From contig NC_080053.1 of NCBI RefSeq assembly GCF_026212465.1, positions 9,346,815 through 9,410,814 on the forward strand: a stretch of 64,000 nt of DNA. The letters are read 5' to 3'. Under the pieces are notes generated by a model that made no database searches, was not told the DNA's origin, and saw nothing but the letters and a program-made list of their open reading frames with translations. Of the stretch, positions 33,421 to 46,212 are shown piece after piece; position 1 is the first letter of the stretch, and each line of letters begins with the position of its first letter. This DNA comes from Amaranthus tricolor (lineage: Eukaryota; Streptophyta; Magnoliopsida; Caryophyllales; Amaranthaceae). The position numbers and the translations under genes were made by a program.

Positions 33421-33974
33421 TTTTCCCTCCTTTTTTTTTTTTATTTTTCTTATCTGTTTCCGCTGCACTTGAGCAAAAGGCATTTCAGTGGTTATCGTAG
33501 TATACTCCATGGAAGTAATTTTATTTATAAAAATATAACTCGCAACCGGGTCCCGACCTCGAATTTACGGGCACTCGAAAGATAGGACCCGTCGAGGCGG
33601 GTCGATGCGCATACGAACGAATTGTCCGAAAGAGGCGTGCGTCGGTGCGTTCGTGTAAGCGGAAATTGCACCGGGTCCCGTCGGAAGTCCCCGCGGAAGC
33701 GCGCCCGGCATGGATGGCCTCTTGATTTCCAAGTGTTGCGCGGATTTCTTAAATATTTTGTCGCTTTTTTGTTGCGAGTTCACCTGGCTTTTAAAGCCGG
33801 CGGACTCTTTTGTGAATCGGACAATACCGGGAGGGTGAAAAACGGTATTTGGGAAGGAGAAGGCTCGAAATTGGACTCTCGGCTGCGAATTTACGAGCTT
33901 TGGAATGCTCTGGTTTTTTTTTTTTTTTTTTGGGCGGCATTGCGCATGTAAACAAATTGCTACGGTGAATGAAC

Positions 33975-34094
33975 GGGTGCGATCATACCAGCACTAATGC
34001 ACCGGATCCCATCAGAACTCCGCAGTTAAGCGTGCTTGGGCGAGAGTAGTACTAGGATGGGTGACCTCCTGGGAAGTCCTCGTGTTGCACCCCT
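33975..34094 (+). rRNA. 5S rRNA: 5S rRNA, unit 52
   Basis: Consensus gene. Unit 674 bp, ATT-cg-AC, relic 34317-34419. Confidence 0.98.
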
Positions 34095-34648
34095 TTTTCC
34101 CTCCTTTTTTTTTTTTATTTTTCTTATCTGTTTCCGCTGCACTTGAGCAAAAGGCATTTCAGTGGTTATCGTAGTATACTCCATGGAAGTAATTTTATTT
34201 ATAAAAATATAACTCGCAACCGGGTCCCGACCTCGAATTTACGGGCACTCGAAAGATAGGACCCGTCGAGGCGGGTCGATGCGCATACGAACAAATTGTC
34301 CGAAAGAGGCGTGCGTCGGTGCGTTCGTGTAAGCGGAAATTGCACCGGGTCCCGTCGGAAGTCCCCGCGGAAGCGCGCCCGGCATGGATGGCCTCTTGAT
34401 TTCCATGTGTTGCGCGGTTTTCTTAAATATTTTGTCGCTTTTTTGTTGCGAGTTCACCTGGCTTTTAAAGCCGGCGGACTCTTTTGTGAATCGGACAATA
34501 CCGGGAGGGTGAAAAACGGTATTTGGGAAGGAGAAGGCTCGAAATTGGACTCTCGGCTGCGAATTTACGAGCTTTGGAATGCTCTGGTTTTTTTTTTTTT
34601 TTTTTGGGCGGCATTGCGCATGTAAACAAATTGCTACGGTGAATGAAC

Positions 34649-34768
34649 GGGTGCGATCATACCAGCACTAATGCACCGGATCCCATCAGAACTCCGCAGT
34701 TAAGCGTGCTTGGGCGAGAGTAGTACTAGGATGGGTGACCTCCTGGGAAGTCCTCGTGTTGCACCCCT
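34649..34768 (+). rRNA. 5S rRNA: 5S rRNA, unit 53
   Basis: Consensus gene. Unit 674 bp, AAT-cg-GG, relic 34991-35093. Precedes an ATAT unit. Confidence 0.98.
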
Positions 34769-35322
34769 TTTTCCCTCCTTTTTTTTTTTTATTTTTCTTA
34801 TCTGTTTCCGCTGCACTTGAGCAAAAGGCATTTCAGTGGTTATCGTAGTATACTCCATGGAAGTAATTTTATTTATAAAAATATAACTCGCAACCGGGTC
34901 CCGACCTCGAATTTACGGGCACTCGAAAGATAGGACCCGTCGAGGCGGGTCGATGCGCATACGAACAAATTGTCCGAAAGAGGCGTGCGTCGGTGCGTTC
35001 GTGTAAGCGGAAATTGCACCGGGTCCCGTCGGAAGTCCCCGCGGAAGCGCGCCCGGCATGGATGGCCTCTTGATTTCCAAGTGTTGCGCGGTTTTCTTAA
35101 ATATTTTGTCGCTTTTTTGTTGCGAGTTCACCTGGCTTTTAAAGCCGGCGGACTCTTTTGTGAATCGGACAATACCGGGAGGGTGAAAAACGGTATTTGG
35201 GAAGGAGAAGGCTCGAAATTGGGGTCTCGGCTGCGAATTTACGAGCTTTGGAATGCTCTGGTTTTTTTTTTTTTTTTTTGGGCGGCATTGCGCATGTAAA
35301 CAAATTGCTACGGTGAATGAAC

Positions 35323-35442
35323 GGGTGCGATCATACCAGCACTAATGCACCGGATCCCATCAGAACTCCGCAGTTAAGCGTGCTTGGGCGAGAGTAGTAC
35401 TAGGATGGGTGACCTCCTGGGAAGTCCTCGTGTTGCACCCCT
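35323..35442 (+). rRNA. 5S rRNA: 5S rRNA, unit 54, chimeric spacer
   Basis: Consensus gene. The first spacer part is block 1-like (ATAT tract, gagcaG) plus a private G (caGgagg); the rest is block 2 (ctTaaat, aaatTgg). Unit 672 bp, AAA-cg-GG, relic 35663-35765. Confidence 0.98.
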
Positions 35443-35994
35443 TTTTCCCTCCTTTTTTTTATATTTTCCTTATCTGTTTCCGCTGCACTTGAGCAGGAGG
35501 CATTTCAGTGGTTATCGTAGTATACTCCATGGAAGTAATTTTATTTATAAAAATATAACTCGCAACCGGGTCCCGACCTCGAATTTACGGGCACTCGAAA
35601 GATAGGACCCGTCGAGGCGGGTCGATGCGCATACGAACAAATTGTCCGAAAGAGGCGTGCGTCGGTGCGTTCGTGTAAGCGGAAATTGCACCGGGTCCCG
35701 TCGGAAGTCCCCGCGGAAGCGCGCCCGGCATGGATGGCCTCTTGATTTCCAAGTGTTGCGCGGATTTCTTAAATATTTTGTCGCTTTTTTGTTGCGAGTT
35801 CACCTGGCTTTTAAAGCCGGCGGACTCTTTTGTGAATCGGACAATACCGGGAGGGTGAAAAACGGTATTTGGGAAGGAGAAGGCTCGAAATTGGGGTCTC
35901 GGCTGCGAATTTACGAGCTTTGGAATGCTCTGGTTTTTTTTTTTTTTTTTTGGGCGGCATTGCGCATGTAAACAAATTGCTACGGTGAATGAAC

Positions 35995-36114
35995 GGGTGC
36001 GATCATACCAGCACTAATGCACCGGATCCCATCAGAACTCCGCAGTTAAGCGTGCTTGGGCGAGAGTAGTACTAGGATGGATGACCTCCTGGGAAGTCCT
36101 CGTGTTGCACCCCT
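35995..36114 (+). rRNA. 5S rRNA: 5S rRNA, unit 55 (G87A)
   Basis: G87A at 36081, first base of the GTGA loop and inside box C. The spacer has a private C at m1 (gaacCaatt). Unit 673 bp, CAA-cg-AC, relic 36337-36439. Confidence 0.96.
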
Positions 36115-36667
36115 TTTTCCCTCCTTTTTTTTTTTTATTTTTCTTATCTGTTTCCGCTGCACTTGAGCAAAAGGCATTTCAGTGGTTATCGTAGTATACT
36201 CCATGGAAGTAATTTTATTTATAAAAATATAACTCGCAACCGGGTCCCGACCTCGAATTTACGGGCACTCGAAAGATAGGACCCGTCGAGGCGGGTCGAT
36301 GCGCATACGAACCAATTGTCCGAAAGAGGCGTGCGTCGGTGCGTTCGTGTAAGCGGAAATTGCACCGGGTCCCGTCGGAAGTCCCCGCGGAAGCGCGCCC
36401 GGCATGGATGGCCTCTTGATTTCCAAGTGTTGCGCGGATTTCTTAAATATTTTGTCGCTTTTTTGTTGCGAGTTCACCTGGCTTTTAAAGCCGGCGGACT
36501 CTTTTGTGAATCGGACAATACCGGGAGGGTGAAAAACGGTATTTGGGAAGGAGAAGGCTCGAAATTGGACTCTCGGCTGCGAATTTACGAGCTTTGGAAT
36601 GCTCTGGTTTTTTTTTTTTTTTTTGGGCGGCATTGCGCATGTAAACAAATTGCTACGGTGAATGAAC

Positions 36668-36787
36668 GGGTGCGATCATACCAGCACTAATGCACCGGAT
36701 CCCATCAGAACTCCGCAGTTAAGCGTGCTTGGGCGAGAGTAGTACTAGGATGGGTGACCTCCTGGGAAGTCCTCGTGTTGCACCCCT
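36668..36787 (+). rRNA. 5S rRNA: 5S rRNA, unit 56
   Basis: Consensus gene. Unit 672 bp, ATT-cg-AC, relic 37010-37112. Confidence 0.98.
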
Positions 36788-37339
36788 TTTTCCCTCCTTT
36801 TTTTTTTTTATTTTTCTTATCTGTTTCCGCTGCACTTGAGCAAAAGGCATTTCAGTGGTTATCGTAGTATACTCCATGGAAGTAATTTTATTTATAAAAA
36901 TATAACTCGCAACCGGGTCCCGACCTCGAATTTACGGGCACTCGAAAGATAGGACCCGTCGAGGCGGGTCGATGCGCATACGAACAAATTGTCCGAAAGA
37001 GGCGTGCGTCGGTGCGTTCGTGTAAGCGGAAATTGCACCGGGTCCCGTCGGAAGTCCCCGCGGAAGCGCGCCCGGCATGGATGGCCTCTTGATTTCCATG
37101 TGTTGCGCGGTTTTCTTAAATATTTTGTCGCTTTTTTGTTGCGAGTTCACCTGGCTTTTAAAGCCGGCGGACTCTTTTGTGAATCGGACAATACCGGGAG
37201 GGTGAAAAACGGTATTTGGGAAGGAGAAGGCTCGAAATTGGACTCTCGGCTGCGAATTTACGAGCTTTGGAATGCTCTGGTTTTTTTTTTTTTTTTGGGC
37301 GGCATTGCGCATGTAAACAAATTGCTACGGTGAATGAAC

Positions 37340-37459
37340 GGGTGCGATCATACCAGCACTAATGCACCGGATCCCATCAGAACTCCGCAGTTAAGCGTGC
37401 TTGGGCGAGAGTAGTACTAGGATGGGTGACCTCCTGGGAAGTCCTCGTGTTGCACCCCT
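37340..37459 (+). rRNA. 5S rRNA: 5S rRNA, unit 57
   Basis: Consensus gene. Unit 673 bp, ATT-cg-GG, relic 37682-37784. Confidence 0.98.
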
Positions 37460-38012
37460 TTTTCCCTCCTTTTTTTTTTTTATTTTTCTTATCTGTTTCC
37501 GCTGCACTTGAGCAAAAGGCATTTCAGTGGTTATCGTAGTATACTCCATGGAAGTAATTTTATTTATAAAAATATAACTCGCAACCGGGTCCCGACCTCG
37601 AATTTACGGGCACTCGAAAGATAGGACCCGTCGAGGCGGGTCGATGCGCATACGAACAAATTGTCCGAAAGAGGCGTGCGTCGGTGCGTTCGTGTAAGCG
37701 GAAATTGCACCGGGTCCCGTCGGAAGTCCCCGCGGAAGCGCGCCCGGCATGGATGGCCTCTTGATTTCCATGTGTTGCGCGGTTTTCTTAAATATTTTGT
37801 CGCTTTTTTGTTGCGAGTTCACCTGGCTTTTAAAGCCGGCGGACTCTTTTGTGAATCGGACAATACCGGGAGGGTGAAAAACGGTATTTGGGAAGGAGAA
37901 GGCTCGAAATTGGGGTCTCGGCTGCGAATTTACGAGCTTTGGAATGCTCTGGTTTTTTTTTTTTTTTTTGGGCGGCATTGCGCATGTAAACAAATTGCTA
38001 CGGTGAATGAAC

Positions 38013-38132
38013 GGGTGCGATCATACCAGCACTAATGCACCGGATCCCATCAGAACTCCGCAGTTAAGCGTGCTTGGGCGAGAGTAGTACTAGGATGGGT
38101 GACCTCCTGGGAAGTCCTCGTGTTGCACCCCT
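38013..38132 (+). rRNA. 5S rRNA: 5S rRNA, unit 58
   Basis: Consensus gene. Unit 672 bp, ATT-cg-AC, relic 38355-38457. Units 56/57 and 58/59 form a repeated pair. Confidence 0.98.
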
Positions 38133-38684
38133 TTTTCCCTCCTTTTTTTTTTTTATTTTTCTTATCTGTTTCCGCTGCACTTGAGCAAAAGGCATTTCAG
38201 TGGTTATCGTAGTATACTCCATGGAAGTAATTTTATTTATAAAAATATAACTCGCAACCGGGTCCCGACCTCGAATTTACGGGCACTCGAAAGATAGGAC
38301 CCGTCGAGGCGGGTCGATGCGCATACGAACAAATTGTCCGAAAGAGGCGTGCGTCGGTGCGTTCGTGTAAGCGGAAATTGCACCGGGTCCCGTCGGAAGT
38401 CCCCGCGGAAGCGCGCCCGGCATGGATGGCCTCTTGATTTCCATGTGTTGCGCGGTTTTCTTAAATATTTTGTCGCTTTTTTGTTGCGAGTTCACCTGGC
38501 TTTTAAAGCCGGCGGACTCTTTTGTGAATCGGACAATACCGGGAGGGTGAAAAACGGTATTTGGGAAGGAGAAGGCTCGAAATTGGACTCTCGGCTGCGA
38601 ATTTACGAGCTTTGGAATGCTCTGGTTTTTTTTTTTTTTTTGGGCGGCATTGCGCATGTAAACAAATTGCTACGGTGAATGAAC

Positions 38685-38804
38685 GGGTGCGATCATACCA
38701 GCACTAATGCACCGGATCCCATCAGAACTCCGCAGTTAAGCGTGCTTGGGCGAGAGTAGTACTAGGATGGGTGACCTCCTGGGAAGTCCTCGTGTTGCAC
38801 CCCT
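38685..38804 (+). rRNA. 5S rRNA: 5S rRNA, unit 59
   Basis: Consensus gene. Unit 675 bp, ATT-cg-GG, relic 39027-39129. Confidence 0.98.
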
Positions 38805-39359
38805 TTTTCCCTCCTTTTTTTTTTTTATTTTTCTTATCTGTTTCCGCTGCACTTGAGCAAAAGGCATTTCAGTGGTTATCGTAGTATACTCCATGGAAGT
38901 AATTTTATTTATAAAAATATAACTCGCAACCGGGTCCCGACCTCGAATTTACGGGCACTCGAAAGATAGGACCCGTCGAGGCGGGTCGATGCGCATACGA
39001 ACAAATTGTCCGAAAGAGGCGTGCGTCGGTGCGTTCGTGTAAGCGGAAATTGCACCGGGTCCCGTCGGAAGTCCCCGCGGAAGCGCGCCCGGCATGGATG
39101 GCCTCTTGATTTCCATGTGTTGCGCGGTTTTCTTAAATATTTTGTCGCTTTTTTGTTGCGAGTTCACCTGGCTTTTAAAGCCGGCGGACTCTTTTGTGAA
39201 TCGGACAATACCGGGAGGGTGAAAAACGGTATTTGGGAAGGAGAAGGCTCGAAATTGGGGTCTCGGCTGCGAATTTACGAGCTTTGGAATGCTCTGGTTT
39301 TTTTTTTTTTTTTTTTGGGCGGCATTGCGCATGTAAACAAATTGCTACGGTGAATGAAC

Positions 39360-39479
39360 GGGTGCGATCATACCAGCACTAATGCACCGGATCCCATCAG
39401 AACTCCGCAGTTAAGCGTGCTTGGGCGAGAGTAGTACTAGGATGGGTGACCTCCTGGGAAGTCCTCGTGTTGCACCCCT
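39360..39479 (+). rRNA. 5S rRNA: 5S rRNA, unit 60
   Basis: Consensus gene. Unit 674 bp, GAT-cg-GG, relic 39702-39804. Confidence 0.98.
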
Positions 39480-40033
39480 TTTTCCCTCCTTTTTTTTTTT
39501 TATTTTTCTTATCTGTTTCCGCTGCACTTGAGCAAAAGGCATTTCAGTGGTTATCGTAGTATACTCCATGGAAGTAATTTTATTTATAAAAATATAACTC
39601 GCAACCGGGTCCCGACCTCGAATTTACGGGCACTCGAAAGATAGGACCCGTCGAGGCGGGTCGATGCGCATACGAACGAATTGTCCGAAAGAGGCGTGCG
39701 TCGGTGCGTTCGTGTAAGCGGAAATTGCACCGGGTCCCGTCGGAAGTCCCCGCGGAAGCGCGCCCGGCATGGATGGCCTCTTGATTTCCAAGTGTTGCGC
39801 GGTTTTCTTAAATATTTTGTCGCTTTTTTGTTGCGAGTTCACCTGGCTTTTAAAGCCGGCGGACTCTTTTGTGAATCGGACAATACCGGGAGGGTGAAAA
39901 ACGGTATTTGGGAAGGAGAAGGCTCGAAATTGGGGTCTCGGCTGCGAATTTACGAGCTTTGGAATGCTCTGGTTTTTTTTTTTTTTTTTTGGGCGGCATT
40001 GCGCATGTAAACAAATTGCTACGGTGAATGAAC

Positions 40034-40153
40034 GGGTGCGATCATACCAGCACTAATGCACCGGATCCCATCAGAACTCCGCAGTTAAGCGTGCTTGGGC
40101 GAGAGTAGTACTAGGATGGGTGACCTCCTGGGAAGTCCTCGTGTTGCACCCCT
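40034..40153 (+). rRNA. 5S rRNA: 5S rRNA, unit 61
   Basis: Consensus gene. Unit 674 bp, GAT-cg-GG, relic 40376-40478. Precedes an ATAT unit. Confidence 0.98.
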
Positions 40154-40707
40154 TTTTCCCTCCTTTTTTTTTTTTATTTTTCTTATCTGTTTCCGCTGCA
40201 CTTGAGCAAAAGGCATTTCAGTGGTTATCGTAGTATACTCCATGGAAGTAATTTTATTTATAAAAATATAACTCGCAACCGGGTCCCGACCTCGAATTTA
40301 CGGGCACTCGAAAGATAGGACCCGTCGAGGCGGGTCGATGCGCATACGAACGAATTGTCCGAAAGAGGCGTGCGTCGGTGCGTTCGTGTAAGCGGAAATT
40401 GCACCGGGTCCCGTCGGAAGTCCCCGCGGAAGCGCGCCCGGCATGGATGGCCTCTTGATTTCCAAGTGTTGCGCGGTTTTCTTAAATATTTTGTCGCTTT
40501 TTTGTTGCGAGTTCACCTGGCTTTTAAAGCCGGCGGACTCTTTTGTGAATCGGACAATACCGGGAGGGTGAAAAACGGTATTTGGGAAGGAGAAGGCTCG
40601 AAATTGGGGTCTCGGCTGCGAATTTACGAGCTTTGGAATGCTCTGGTTTTTTTTTTTTTTTTTTGGGCGGCATTGCGCATGTAAACAAATTGCTACGGTG
40701 AATGAAC

Positions 40708-40827
40708 GGGTGCGATCATACCAGCACTAATGCACCGGATCCCATCAGAACTCCGCAGTTAAGCGTGCTTGGGCGAGAGTAGTACTAGGATGGGTGACCT
40801 CCTGGGAAGTCCTCGTGTTGCACCCCT
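40708..40827 (+). rRNA. 5S rRNA: 5S rRNA, unit 62, chimeric spacer
   Basis: Consensus gene. ATAT tract and gagcaGgagg, with C to T in cacTtgg near 41189 shared only with unit 68. Unit 671 bp, AAA-cg-AC, relic 41048-41150. Confidence 0.98.
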
Positions 40828-41378
40828 TTTTCCCTCCTTTTTTTTATATTTTCCTTATCTGTTTCCGCTGCACTTGAGCAGGAGGCATTTCAGTGGTTAT
40901 CGTAGTATACTCCATGGAAGTAATTTTATTTATAAAAATATAACTCGCAACCGGGTCCCGACCTCGAATTTACGGGCACTCGAAAGATAGGACCCGTCGA
41001 GGCGGGTCGATGCGCATACGAACAAATTGTCCGAAAGAGGCGTGCGTCGGTGCGTTCGTGTAAGCGGAAATTGCACCGGGTCCCGTCGGAAGTCCCCGCG
41101 GAAGCGCGCCCGGCATGGATGGCCTCTTGATTTCCAAGTGTTGCGCGGATTTCTTAAATATTTTGTCGCTTTTTTGTTGCGAGTTCACTTGGCTTTTAAA
41201 GCCGGCGGACTCTTTTGTGAATCGGACAATACCGGGAGGGTGAAAAACGGTATTTGGGAAGGAGAAGGCTCGAAATTGGACTCTCGGCTGCGAATTTACG
41301 AGCTTTGGAATGCTCTGGTTTTTTTTTTTTTTTTTGGGCGGCATTGCGCATGTAAACAAATTGCTACGGTGAATGAAC

Positions 41379-41498
41379 GGGTGCGATCATACCAGCACTA
41401 ATGCACCGGATCCCATCAGAACTCCGCAGTTAAGCGTGCTTGGGCGAGAGTAGTACTAGGATGGGTGACCTCCTGGGAAGTCCTCGTGTTGCACCCCT
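41379..41498 (+). rRNA. 5S rRNA: 5S rRNA, unit 63
   Basis: Consensus gene. m5 reads AG (ttggAGtctc), the only intermediate between GG and AC. Unit 673 bp, ATT-cg-AG, relic 41721-41823. Confidence 0.98.
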
Positions 41499-42051
41499 TT
41501 TTCCCTCCTTTTTTTTTTTTATTTTTCTTATCTGTTTCCGCTGCACTTGAGCAAAAGGCATTTCAGTGGTTATCGTAGTATACTCCATGGAAGTAATTTT
41601 ATTTATAAAAATATAACTCGCAACCGGGTCCCGACCTCGAATTTACGGGCACTCGAAAGATAGGACCCGTCGAGGCGGGTCGATGCGCATACGAACAAAT
41701 TGTCCGAAAGAGGCGTGCGTCGGTGCGTTCGTGTAAGCGGAAATTGCACCGGGTCCCGTCGGAAGTCCCCGCGGAAGCGCGCCCGGCATGGATGGCCTCT
41801 TGATTTCCATGTGTTGCGCGGTTTTCTTAAATATTTTGTCGCTTTTTTGTTGCGAGTTCACCTGGCTTTTAAAGCCGGCGGACTCTTTTGTGAATCGGAC
41901 AATACCGGGAGGGTGAAAAACGGTATTTGGGAAGGAGAAGGCTCGAAATTGGAGTCTCGGCTGCGAATTTACGAGCTTTGGAATGCTCTGGTTTTTTTTT
42001 TTTTTTTTGGGCGGCATTGCGCATGTAAACAAATTGCTACGGTGAATGAAC

Positions 42052-42171
42052 GGGTGCGATCATACCAGCACTAATGCACCGGATCCCATCAGAACTCCGC
42101 AGTTAAGCGTGCTTGGGCGAGAGTAGTACTAGGATGGGTGACCTCCTGGGAAGTCCTCGTGTTGCACCCCT
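42052..42171 (+). rRNA. 5S rRNA: 5S rRNA, unit 64
   Basis: Consensus gene. Unit 674 bp, ATT-cg-GG, relic 42394-42496. Confidence 0.98.
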
Positions 42172-42725
42172 TTTTCCCTCCTTTTTTTTTTTTATTTTTC
42201 TTATCTGTTTCCGCTGCACTTGAGCAAAAGGCATTTCAGTGGTTATCGTAGTATACTCCATGGAAGTAATTTTATTTATAAAAATATAACTCGCAACCGG
42301 GTCCCGACCTCGAATTTACGGGCACTCGAAAGATAGGACCCGTCGAGGCGGGTCGATGCGCATACGAACAAATTGTCCGAAAGAGGCGTGCGTCGGTGCG
42401 TTCGTGTAAGCGGAAATTGCACCGGGTCCCGTCGGAAGTCCCCGCGGAAGCGCGCCCGGCATGGATGGCCTCTTGATTTCCATGTGTTGCGCGGTTTTCT
42501 TAAATATTTTGTCGCTTTTTTGTTGCGAGTTCACCTGGCTTTTAAAGCCGGCGGACTCTTTTGTGAATCGGACAATACCGGGAGGGTGAAAAACGGTATT
42601 TGGGAAGGAGAAGGCTCGAAATTGGGGTCTCGGCTGCGAATTTACGAGCTTTGGAATGCTCTGGTTTTTTTTTTTTTTTTTTGGGCGGCATTGCGCATGT
42701 AAACAAATTGCTACGGTGAATGAAC

Positions 42726-42845
42726 GGGTGCGATCATACCAGCACTAATGCACCGGATCCCATCAGAACTCCGCAGTTAAGCGTGCTTGGGCGAGAGTAG
42801 TACTAGGATGGGTGACCTCCTGGGAAGTCCTCGTGTTGCACCCCT
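42726..42845 (+). rRNA. 5S rRNA: 5S rRNA, unit 65
   Basis: Consensus gene. Unit 675 bp, GAT-cg-GG, relic 43069-43171. Precedes an ATAT unit. Confidence 0.98.
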
Positions 42846-43400
42846 TTTTCCCTCCTTTTTTTTTTTTTATTTTTCTTATCTGTTTCCGCTGCACTTGAGC
42901 AAAAGGCATTTCAGTGGTTATCGTAGTATACTCCATGGAAGTAATTTTATTTATAAAAATATAACTCGCAACCGGGTCCCGACCTCGAATTTACGGGCAC
43001 TCGAAAGATAGGACCCGTCGAGGCGGGTCGATGCGCATACGAACGAATTGTCCGAAAGAGGCGTGCGTCGGTGCGTTCGTGTAAGCGGAAATTGCACCGG
43101 GTCCCGTCGGAAGTCCCCGCGGAAGCGCGCCCGGCATGGATGGCCTCTTGATTTCCAAGTGTTGCGCGGTTTTCTTAAATATTTTGTCGCTTTTTTGTTG
43201 CGAGTTCACCTGGCTTTTAAAGCCGGCGGACTCTTTTGTGAATCGGACAATACCGGGAGGGTGAAAAACGGTATTTGGGAAGGAGAAGGCTCGAAATTGG
43301 GGTCTCGGCTGCGAATTTACGAGCTTTGGAATGCTCTGGTTTTTTTTTTTTTTTTTTGGGCGGCATTGCGCATGTAAACAAATTGCTACGGTGAATGAAC

Positions 43401-43520
43401 GGGTGCGATCATACCAGCACTAATGCACCGGATCCCATCAGAACTCCGCAGTTAAGCGTGCTTGGGCGAGAGTAGTACTAGGATGGGTGACCTCCTGGGA
43501 AGTCCTCGTGTTGCACCCCT
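43401..43520 (+). rRNA. 5S rRNA: 5S rRNA, unit 66, chimeric spacer
   Basis: Consensus gene. ATAT tract and gagcaGgagg joined to an ATT-cg-GG second half, the only ATAT unit with m2=T. Unit 673 bp, relic 43741-43843. Confidence 0.98.
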
Positions 43521-44073
43521 TTTTCCCTCCTTTTTTTTATATTTTCCTTATCTGTTTCCGCTGCACTTGAGCAGGAGGCATTTCAGTGGTTATCGTAGTA
43601 TACTCCATGGAAGTAATTTTATTTATAAAAATATAACTCGCAACCGGGTCCCGACCTCGAATTTACGGGCACTCGAAAGATAGGACCCGTCGAGGCGGGT
43701 CGATGCGCATACGAACAAATTGTCCGAAAGAGGCGTGCGTCGGTGCGTTCGTGTAAGCGGAAATTGCACCGGGTCCCGTCGGAAGTCCCCGCGGAAGCGC
43801 GCCCGGCATGGATGGCCTCTTGATTTCCATGTGTTGCGCGGTTTTCTTAAATATTTTGTCGCTTTTTTGTTGCGAGTTCACCTGGCTTTTAAAGCCGGCG
43901 GACTCTTTTGTGAATCGGACAATACCGGGAGGGTGAAAAACGGTATTTGGGAAGGAGAAGGCTCGAAATTGGGGTCTCGGCTGCGAATTTACGAGCTTTG
44001 GAATGCTCTGGTTTTTTTTTTTTTTTTTTTGGGCGGCATTGCGCATGTAAACAAATTGCTACGGTGAATGAAC

Positions 44074-44193
44074 GGGTGCGATCATACCAGCACTAATGCA
44101 CCGGATCCCATCAGAACTCCGCAGTTAAGCGTGCTTGGGCGAGAGTAGTACTAGGATGGGTGACCTCCTGGGAAGTCCTCGTGTTGCACCCCT
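44074..44193 (+). rRNA. 5S rRNA: 5S rRNA, unit 67
   Basis: Consensus gene. Unit 675 bp, GAT-cg-GG, relic 44417-44519. Precedes an ATAT unit. Confidence 0.98.
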
Positions 44194-44748
44194 TTTTCCC
44201 TCCTTTTTTTTTTTTTATTTTTCTTATCTGTTTCCGCTGCACTTGAGCAAAAGGCATTTCAGTGGTTATCGTAGTATACTCCATGGAAGTAATTTTATTT
44301 ATAAAAATATAACTCGCAACCGGGTCCCGACCTCGAATTTACGGGCACTCGAAAGATAGGACCCGTCGAGGCGGGTCGATGCGCATACGAACGAATTGTC
44401 CGAAAGAGGCGTGCGTCGGTGCGTTCGTGTAAGCGGAAATTGCACCGGGTCCCGTCGGAAGTCCCCGCGGAAGCGCGCCCGGCATGGATGGCCTCTTGAT
44501 TTCCAAGTGTTGCGCGGTTTTCTTAAATATTTTGTCGCTTTTTTGTTGCGAGTTCACCTGGCTTTTAAAGCCGGCGGACTCTTTTGTGAATCGGACAATA
44601 CCGGGAGGGTGAAAAACGGTATTTGGGAAGGAGAAGGCTCGAAATTGGGGTCTCGGCTGCGAATTTACGAGCTTTGGAATGCTCTGGTTTTTTTTTTTTT
44701 TTTTTGGGCGGCATTGCGCATGTAAACAAATTGCTACGGTGAATGAAC

Positions 44749-44868
44749 GGGTGCGATCATACCAGCACTAATGCACCGGATCCCATCAGAACTCCGCAGT
44801 TAAGCGTGCTTGGGCGAGAGTAGTACTAGGATGGGTGACCTCCTGGGAAGTCCTCGTGTTGCACCCCT
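44749..44868 (+). rRNA. 5S rRNA: 5S rRNA, unit 68, chimeric spacer
   Basis: Consensus gene. ATAT tract, gagcaGgagg and cacTtgg as in unit 62. Unit 671 bp, AAA-cg-AC, relic 45089-45191. Confidence 0.98.
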
Positions 44869-45419
44869 TTTTCCCTCCTTTTTTTTATATTTTCCTTATC
44901 TGTTTCCGCTGCACTTGAGCAGGAGGCATTTCAGTGGTTATCGTAGTATACTCCATGGAAGTAATTTTATTTATAAAAATATAACTCGCAACCGGGTCCC
45001 GACCTCGAATTTACGGGCACTCGAAAGATAGGACCCGTCGAGGCGGGTCGATGCGCATACGAACAAATTGTCCGAAAGAGGCGTGCGTCGGTGCGTTCGT
45101 GTAAGCGGAAATTGCACCGGGTCCCGTCGGAAGTCCCCGCGGAAGCGCGCCCGGCATGGATGGCCTCTTGATTTCCAAGTGTTGCGCGGATTTCTTAAAT
45201 ATTTTGTCGCTTTTTTGTTGCGAGTTCACTTGGCTTTTAAAGCCGGCGGACTCTTTTGTGAATCGGACAATACCGGGAGGGTGAAAAACGGTATTTGGGA
45301 AGGAGAAGGCTCGAAATTGGACTCTCGGCTGCGAATTTACGAGCTTTGGAATGCTCTGGTTTTTTTTTTTTTTTTTGGGCGGCATTGCGCATGTAAACAA
45401 ATTGCTACGGTGAATGAAC

Positions 45420-45539
45420 GGGTGCGATCATACCAGCACTAATGCACCGGATCCCATCAGAACTCCGCAGTTAAGCGTGCTTGGGCGAGAGTAGTACTAG
45501 GATGGGTGACCTCCTGGGAAGTCCTCGTGTTGCACCCCT
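45420..45539 (+). rRNA. 5S rRNA: 5S rRNA, unit 69
   Basis: Consensus gene. ATA-cg-AC, the only unit with m2=T and m3=A, implying a switch between relic nt 90 and 102. Unit 673 bp, relic 45762-45864. Confidence 0.98.
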
Positions 45540-46092
45540 TTTTCCCTCCTTTTTTTTTTTTATTTTTCTTATCTGTTTCCGCTGCACTTGAGCAAAAGGC
45601 ATTTCAGTGGTTATCGTAGTATACTCCATGGAAGTAATTTTATTTATAAAAATATAACTCGCAACCGGGTCCCGACCTCGAATTTACGGGCACTCGAAAG
45701 ATAGGACCCGTCGAGGCGGGTCGATGCGCATACGAACAAATTGTCCGAAAGAGGCGTGCGTCGGTGCGTTCGTGTAAGCGGAAATTGCACCGGGTCCCGT
45801 CGGAAGTCCCCGCGGAAGCGCGCCCGGCATGGATGGCCTCTTGATTTCCATGTGTTGCGCGGATTTCTTAAATATTTTGTCGCTTTTTTGTTGCGAGTTC
45901 ACCTGGCTTTTAAAGCCGGCGGACTCTTTTGTGAATCGGACAATACCGGGAGGGTGAAAAACGGTATTTGGGAAGGAGAAGGCTCGAAATTGGACTCTCG
46001 GCTGCGAATTTACGAGCTTTGGAATGCTCTGGTTTTTTTTTTTTTTTTTGGGCGGCATTGCGCATGTAAACAAATTGCTACGGTGAATGAAC

Positions 46093-46212
46093 GGGTGCGA
46101 TCATACCAGCACTAATGCACCGGATCCCATCAGAACTCCGCAGTTAAGCGTGCTTGGGCGAGAGTAGTACTAGGATGGGTGACCTCCTGGGAAGTCCTCG
46201 TGTTGCACCCCT
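46093..46212 (+). rRNA. 5S rRNA: 5S rRNA, unit 70
   Basis: Consensus gene. Unit 674 bp, ATT-cg-AC, relic 46435-46537. Confidence 0.98.
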
